Source of the DNA: Halolamina salifodinae
Lineage (GTDB): Archaea; Halobacteriota; Halobacteria; Halobacteriales; Haloferacaceae
Assembly: GCF_017874235.1 (NCBI RefSeq)
Contig: NZ_JAGGLC010000001.1
Location: forward strand, 620,001 to 684,000
DNA: 64,000 nt
Direction of reading: 5' to 3'
Both the position numbers and the translations under genes were made by a program. Under the pieces are notes generated by a model. The model was given only the letters and a program-made list of their open reading frames with translations. It ran no database searches and was not told the DNA's origin. This document shows positions 61,299 through 64,000 of this stretch, one piece after another. How positions within the stretch are numbered: the first letter of the stretch is position 1; each line of letters starts with the position of its first letter.

Positions 61299-62489
61299 AT
61301 GCAGACGCTCGCACCCGACAACCCCGAGACGCTCTCGTTCGACACCGAGGTGGCCGCCGTCGACGGCCGCGAGGTGATTCTCCACGAGACGTACTTCTAC
61401 CCCGAGGGCGGCGGCCAGCCAGCCGACCGCGGCGTCATCGACGACATCGCCGTCGCCGACGTACAGAAGTCCGAGGCCGGCGTCGTCCACCGACTGAGCG
61501 CGGACCACGACCTCGAGAAAGGCGAGACGGTCCACTGCGTCGTCGACGCCGCGTTCCGCACCTACTGCAAGCGGGCCCATACCGCCAGCCACGTGCTGTT
61601 CGGCGCCGCCCGGCGCGTGCTGGACGACGTGGGCTACGCCGGCTTCGACATCGGCGAGGAGACCGTCCGGGTCGACTTCACGGCCGACACCGAGATTACC
61701 GACGAGCGAATGATCGAGATGGAGCGCCTCGCCAACCGCGCGGTCTGGGACTCGCTGCCCGTCTCGTGGGAGTATCAGGACCCCGCGGTCGCCCGCGAAC
61801 GCGAGGAGGTCGCGTTCAACACGAAGACGGAGGAGGGTGCGATGGCCGAGTCCGACGAGGTCCGCATCGTCACCATCGAGGGCTGGGACGTCGCGGCCTG
61901 CGGCGGCACGCACGTCTCGAACACCAGCGAGATCGGGCCGCTGCACGTGCTCGAGCGGTCGAATCCCGGAGAAGGGGCGACTCGGGTGGAGTTCGCGGTC
62001 GGGCCGACGGCCATCGACGCCGCCGCGGAGATCCACGAGGGCGCCCGCGCGGTCGCCCGAGATCTCGACGTGGCGCCGGACGCGATCACGGACGCCGTCG
62101 GTCGATTGACTGACGAGCGCGACGACCTCCGTGCAGAAGTGGCCGATCTGAAGTCCGAACTGCTGGGCTACCGCCTCGCGGATCTCGACCGGGTCGGGCG
62201 CGACGGCGGCACCTGGCTGGTCGGCGCCGTCGAGGGCGCGACACCGAACGAACTGCAGGGCGAACTCGAGGAGTACATCGACGACGGCATCGACGGCGTC
62301 GCCGTCGCCGGCACCTCGGGCGAGACGTTCGTCGTCGTCGCGACCGACGGCGACGCCGACGCCAACGCGGTCGTTCAGGCGGTGACCGGCGAGTTCGGCG
62401 GCGGGGGCGGCGGCGGCCCGACGTTCGCACAGGGCGGCGGCATCCCGGTCTCGCCACCGGAGGTCGTGGGCTACCTGCGCTCGGAGTAG
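61299..62489 (+). CDS. AlaX-type aminoacyl-tRNA editing protein with DHHA1 domain
   Basis: The ATG at MQTLAPDNPETLSFDT gives 396 residues. The editing core has the zinc ligands HTASH (RAHTASHVLF) and CGGTH (AACGGTHVSNTSE). A coiled coil (DERDDLRAEVADLKSELLGY) and a Gly-rich DHHA1 domain follow (GGGGGGPTFAQGGG). It would hydrolyse Ser- or Gly-tRNA(Ala) in trans. It is not a full AlaRS: the aminoacylation domain is absent. The large AlaX size is normal in archaea. Confidence 0.88.
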   Translation: MQTLAPDNPETLSFDTEVAAVDGREVILHETYFYPEGGGQPADRGVIDDIAVADVQKSEAGVVHRLSADHDLEKGETVHCVVDAAFRTYCKRAHTASHVLFGAARRVLDDVGYAGFDIGEETVRVDFTADTEITDERMIEMERLANRAVWDSLPVSWEYQDPAVAREREEVAFNTKTEEGAMAESDEVRIVTIEGWDVAACGGTHVSNTSEIGPLHVLERSNPGEGATRVEFAVGPTAIDAAAEIHEGARAVARDLDVAPDAITDAVGRLTDERDDLRAEVADLKSELLGYRLADLDRVGRDGGTWLVGAVEGATPNELQGELEEYIDDGIDGVAVAGTSGETFVVVATDGDADANAVVQAVTGEFGGGGGGGPTFAQGGGIPVSPPEVVGYLRSE

Positions 62490-62918
62490 TCAGCCGAGCA
62501 GCGGGCCCGGCGGCGGGCCGAGCCACCGCCGGACCGCGTACTCGACGCCCCCGACGAGCAGCAGGAGCGCGAACGGCACGACCCAGACGACGAACTGGAA
62601 GGCGACGGCGCCGTCGGGGCTCGCAGCCAGTTCACCGCGGACGAGGAGCGCGAGGTTCAGCGCGAACACCGCGGCCGGCAGGACCAGCGAGTACTCGATC
62701 AGGAGGTACGCGGGGACCGCCGCCAGTAACACCATCCCGGAAACCGTGTAGACGAGGGCGGCGGCCGCCGCGGGGCCGTCGAGAGTGACCTGTACCCGCC
62801 CGAGGACGAACGCGTAGACGAGGAGCACCACCGCGTGGGCGACGCCGATCGCGGCCGCGAGCACGTGGCTCCGCCGGATGGCGAACGGCAGTCGAACGGT
62901 TAGCGATAGTTCATCCAT
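62490..62918 (-). CDS. Haloarchaeal membrane protein, four helices
   Basis: The protein has 142 residues with hydrophobic segments at about 18-40, 47-75, 78-93 and 106-124. The N-terminus MDELSLTVRLPFAIRRS is cytoplasmic-like. The family is unknown. Its stop adjoins the AlaX stop without a gap, and the next gene upstream on the same strand is 17 bp away. Confidence 0.65.
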   Translation of the reverse strand: MDELSLTVRLPFAIRRSHVLAAAIGVAHAVVLLVYAFVLGRVQVTLDGPAAAAALVYTVSGMVLLAAVPAYLLIEYSLVLPAAVFALNLALLVRGELAASPDGAVAFQFVVWVVPFALLLLVGGVEYAVRRWLGPPPGPLLG

Positions 62919-62935
62919 TGAATTCAGTACCTCCT

Positions 62936-63937
62936 CTACTCGGCGTCCGAAATGACAGCTATTCTACCGTCGTGGGTGTCCCACTCCCACTCGGTCTCGC
63001 TCTCAGTATGGTAGGAAGTATTGTATCCCCACCCATCCCAGTCAGCCTTCGCTACGTCCCGTGAGAAGTTGAAATCCCATGGTTTGTCACCGATTTGATT
63101 GTGGTCATATGGATCCCTGTGGATCTGACCGACAATTTCGGTGTTAAGCGAATCAGAAGCACCCACGTCATAGAGGCGGATGTGACGTTGTTCTGTCTTG
63201 TCGATCTCTTTGTATATGTTCGTGTCTTGAACCCGTGAGCTGTCGCCGTCAAGGACGTAGCGAGTCTGGGAGTAGAACGCACAACATGAGGTCCAGCCAC
63301 GGTCCTTCATGTAGCTCTTAATCTGACTCACGCTTTTTCCGACATCGTAAGTCCAGTTCAAATTTATCGGAGCGGTCCGCTTCGATACGTTCTCGTTTTC
63401 GGCGGCACTACCACTCTTGTATTGATACAGCGGGCCGTCATAAGTAACAGTTTGGGTGCTAACAGTGCTGCTGGAGACGGAGTCCGTTTTCGTGCTCCCT
63501 CCGCTCCGTGCTGATTTGATCGTTGATTCACTTTGGAGGTGCTGTTCATCGGTTCCGATCACAGCGCTTTCGGGATAGCTCACCGTAAACGGTCGCTCCG
63601 GATCGCGGTATTCTTCTGGAACACGGGACGCCGGCAGTTGAACCGGATCGAAATTAACGACGTTCGTGCCATAACGTTGGCTAAGCCCTTGTGCAATGAA
63701 TTTCTCTGTAACCTCGAAGCCATCGTCGTTGGGGCGATACTTTCGGATCGTTTTCCCACTCGCCTGGATCGGAAGACCGTCTTCGTTCCCTTCGGCTGAG
63801 ACCCCACGGATATCTGCCCCTTCCTCATTTCCAGAGGTACTCTTCCTCCCAGCGGCGATGGTAGAACCGATCACCCCGGCTGTGACCAAAGATCCGGCCC
63901 CTGAGATAAACGTCCGCCTGCTATTATGTTTGTCCAC
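62936..63937 (-). CDS. Tat-secreted protein of unknown function
   Basis: The protein has 333 residues. The signal is Tat type (HNSRRTFISGAGSLVTAG) with no lipobox, so it may be released or retained otherwise. The mature part is rich in Ser and Thr, with a WTSCCAFYSQTRYVLDGDSS region and a C-terminal HIRLYDVGASDSL...PWDFNFSRD. The base composition is AT-richer than the genes before it, which suggests recent transfer. Confidence 0.65.
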   Translation of the reverse strand: MDKHNSRRTFISGAGSLVTAGVIGSTIAAGRKSTSGNEEGADIRGVSAEGNEDGLPIQASGKTIRKYRPNDDGFEVTEKFIAQGLSQRYGTNVVNFDPVQLPASRVPEEYRDPERPFTVSYPESAVIGTDEQHLQSESTIKSARSGGSTKTDSVSSSTVSTQTVTYDGPLYQYKSGSAAENENVSKRTAPINLNWTYDVGKSVSQIKSYMKDRGWTSCCAFYSQTRYVLDGDSSRVQDTNIYKEIDKTEQRHIRLYDVGASDSLNTEIVGQIHRDPYDHNQIGDKPWDFNFSRDVAKADWDGWGYNTSYHTESETEWEWDTHDGRIAVISDAE

Positions 63938-64000
63938 AGGTGTAAGATTACATACTCTATAATAAGTGTTTACATTTCTTTGTGAATCTATTTAATCTGT

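Overview
The window is chromosomal DNA from a halophilic archaeon (class Halobacteria). The host genes are very GC-rich and encode strongly acidic proteins. Archaeal markers include aIF2-gamma, Spt4, RpoE1, S24e, aIF5A, aMBF1, the Kae1-Bud32 fusion and GTP-dependent dephospho-CoA kinase. Haloarchaeal traits include Tat and lipobox secretion signals, Bat-type HTH regulators and a halocyanin-like copper protein. No genus is assigned.

Layout. 1-6.7 kb: a dispersed repeat, a frameshifted heavy-metal-associated (CopZ-like) gene, a serine hydrolase, an acyltransferase, DsrE, tRNA-Gly(CCC), nadE, a DUF3105 protein and a conserved all-helical protein next to tRNA-Thr(GGT). 6.7-19.7 kb: a 12.9-kb integrative element of visibly lower GC, bounded by 59-bp direct repeats of the tRNA-Thr 3' part. 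It carries a tyrosine integrase next to the tRNA, an HhH glycosylase-like protein, a UDG-like plus nuclease-like operon, an ApeA-like HEPN protein, small membrane and orphan proteins, and a frameshifted HsdR_N-type gene. It looks like a defence-oriented island without recognisable structural or replication genes. 19.9-25.2 kb: housekeeping and orphan genes, including a SatD-DUF3307 operon behind two matching 22-bp operator-like palindromes, and two genes whose stop codons sit in tandem repeats. 25.3-30.7 kb: the conserved translation/transcription cluster (Kae1-Bud32, S24e, dephospho-CoA kinase, Spt4, RpoE1, PIN protein, aIF2-gamma), interrupted by a second copy of the dispersed repeat. 30.8-35.2 kb: DUF5787, an MBL hydrolase, agmatinase coupled to aIF5A, and a DUF7504/membrane trio. 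35.3-39.8 kb: the glycine cleavage genes gcvT, gcvH, gcvPA and gcvPB, with a vapC remnant in the middle. 40.0-40.9 kb: a third, enlarged repeat copy containing an array of hairpins, mostly with 3-nt loops. 40.9-48.2 kb: glutaredoxin, cobalamin adenosyltransferase, tRNA-Val(CAC), and then an extracytoplasmic quinoprotein module with two PQQ-type dehydrogenases, a Tat-motif partner, a lipoprotein and a blue-copper protein. 48.3-64 kb: membrane proteins, a double Usp protein, a LOV histidine kinase and a second PAS kinase, threonine synthase, twin Bat-type HTH regulators, succinyl-CoA ligase, an EamA transporter, aMBF1, an AlaX-type editing protein and a Tat-secreted orphan.

How the genes work together. 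The quinoprotein module would oxidise an alcohol or sugar outside the membrane and pass electrons to the copper protein. Its main dehydrogenase has the W-D-Y-D pattern of lanthanide-type enzymes and no signal peptide of its own. In the island, the glycosylase-like, nuclease-like and HEPN proteins form a compact candidate antiviral cluster around one divergent promoter. The most unusual DNA-level feature is the repeat family: its copies share hairpins at the same positions but with different stem sequences, and the third copy has expanded into the hairpin array.
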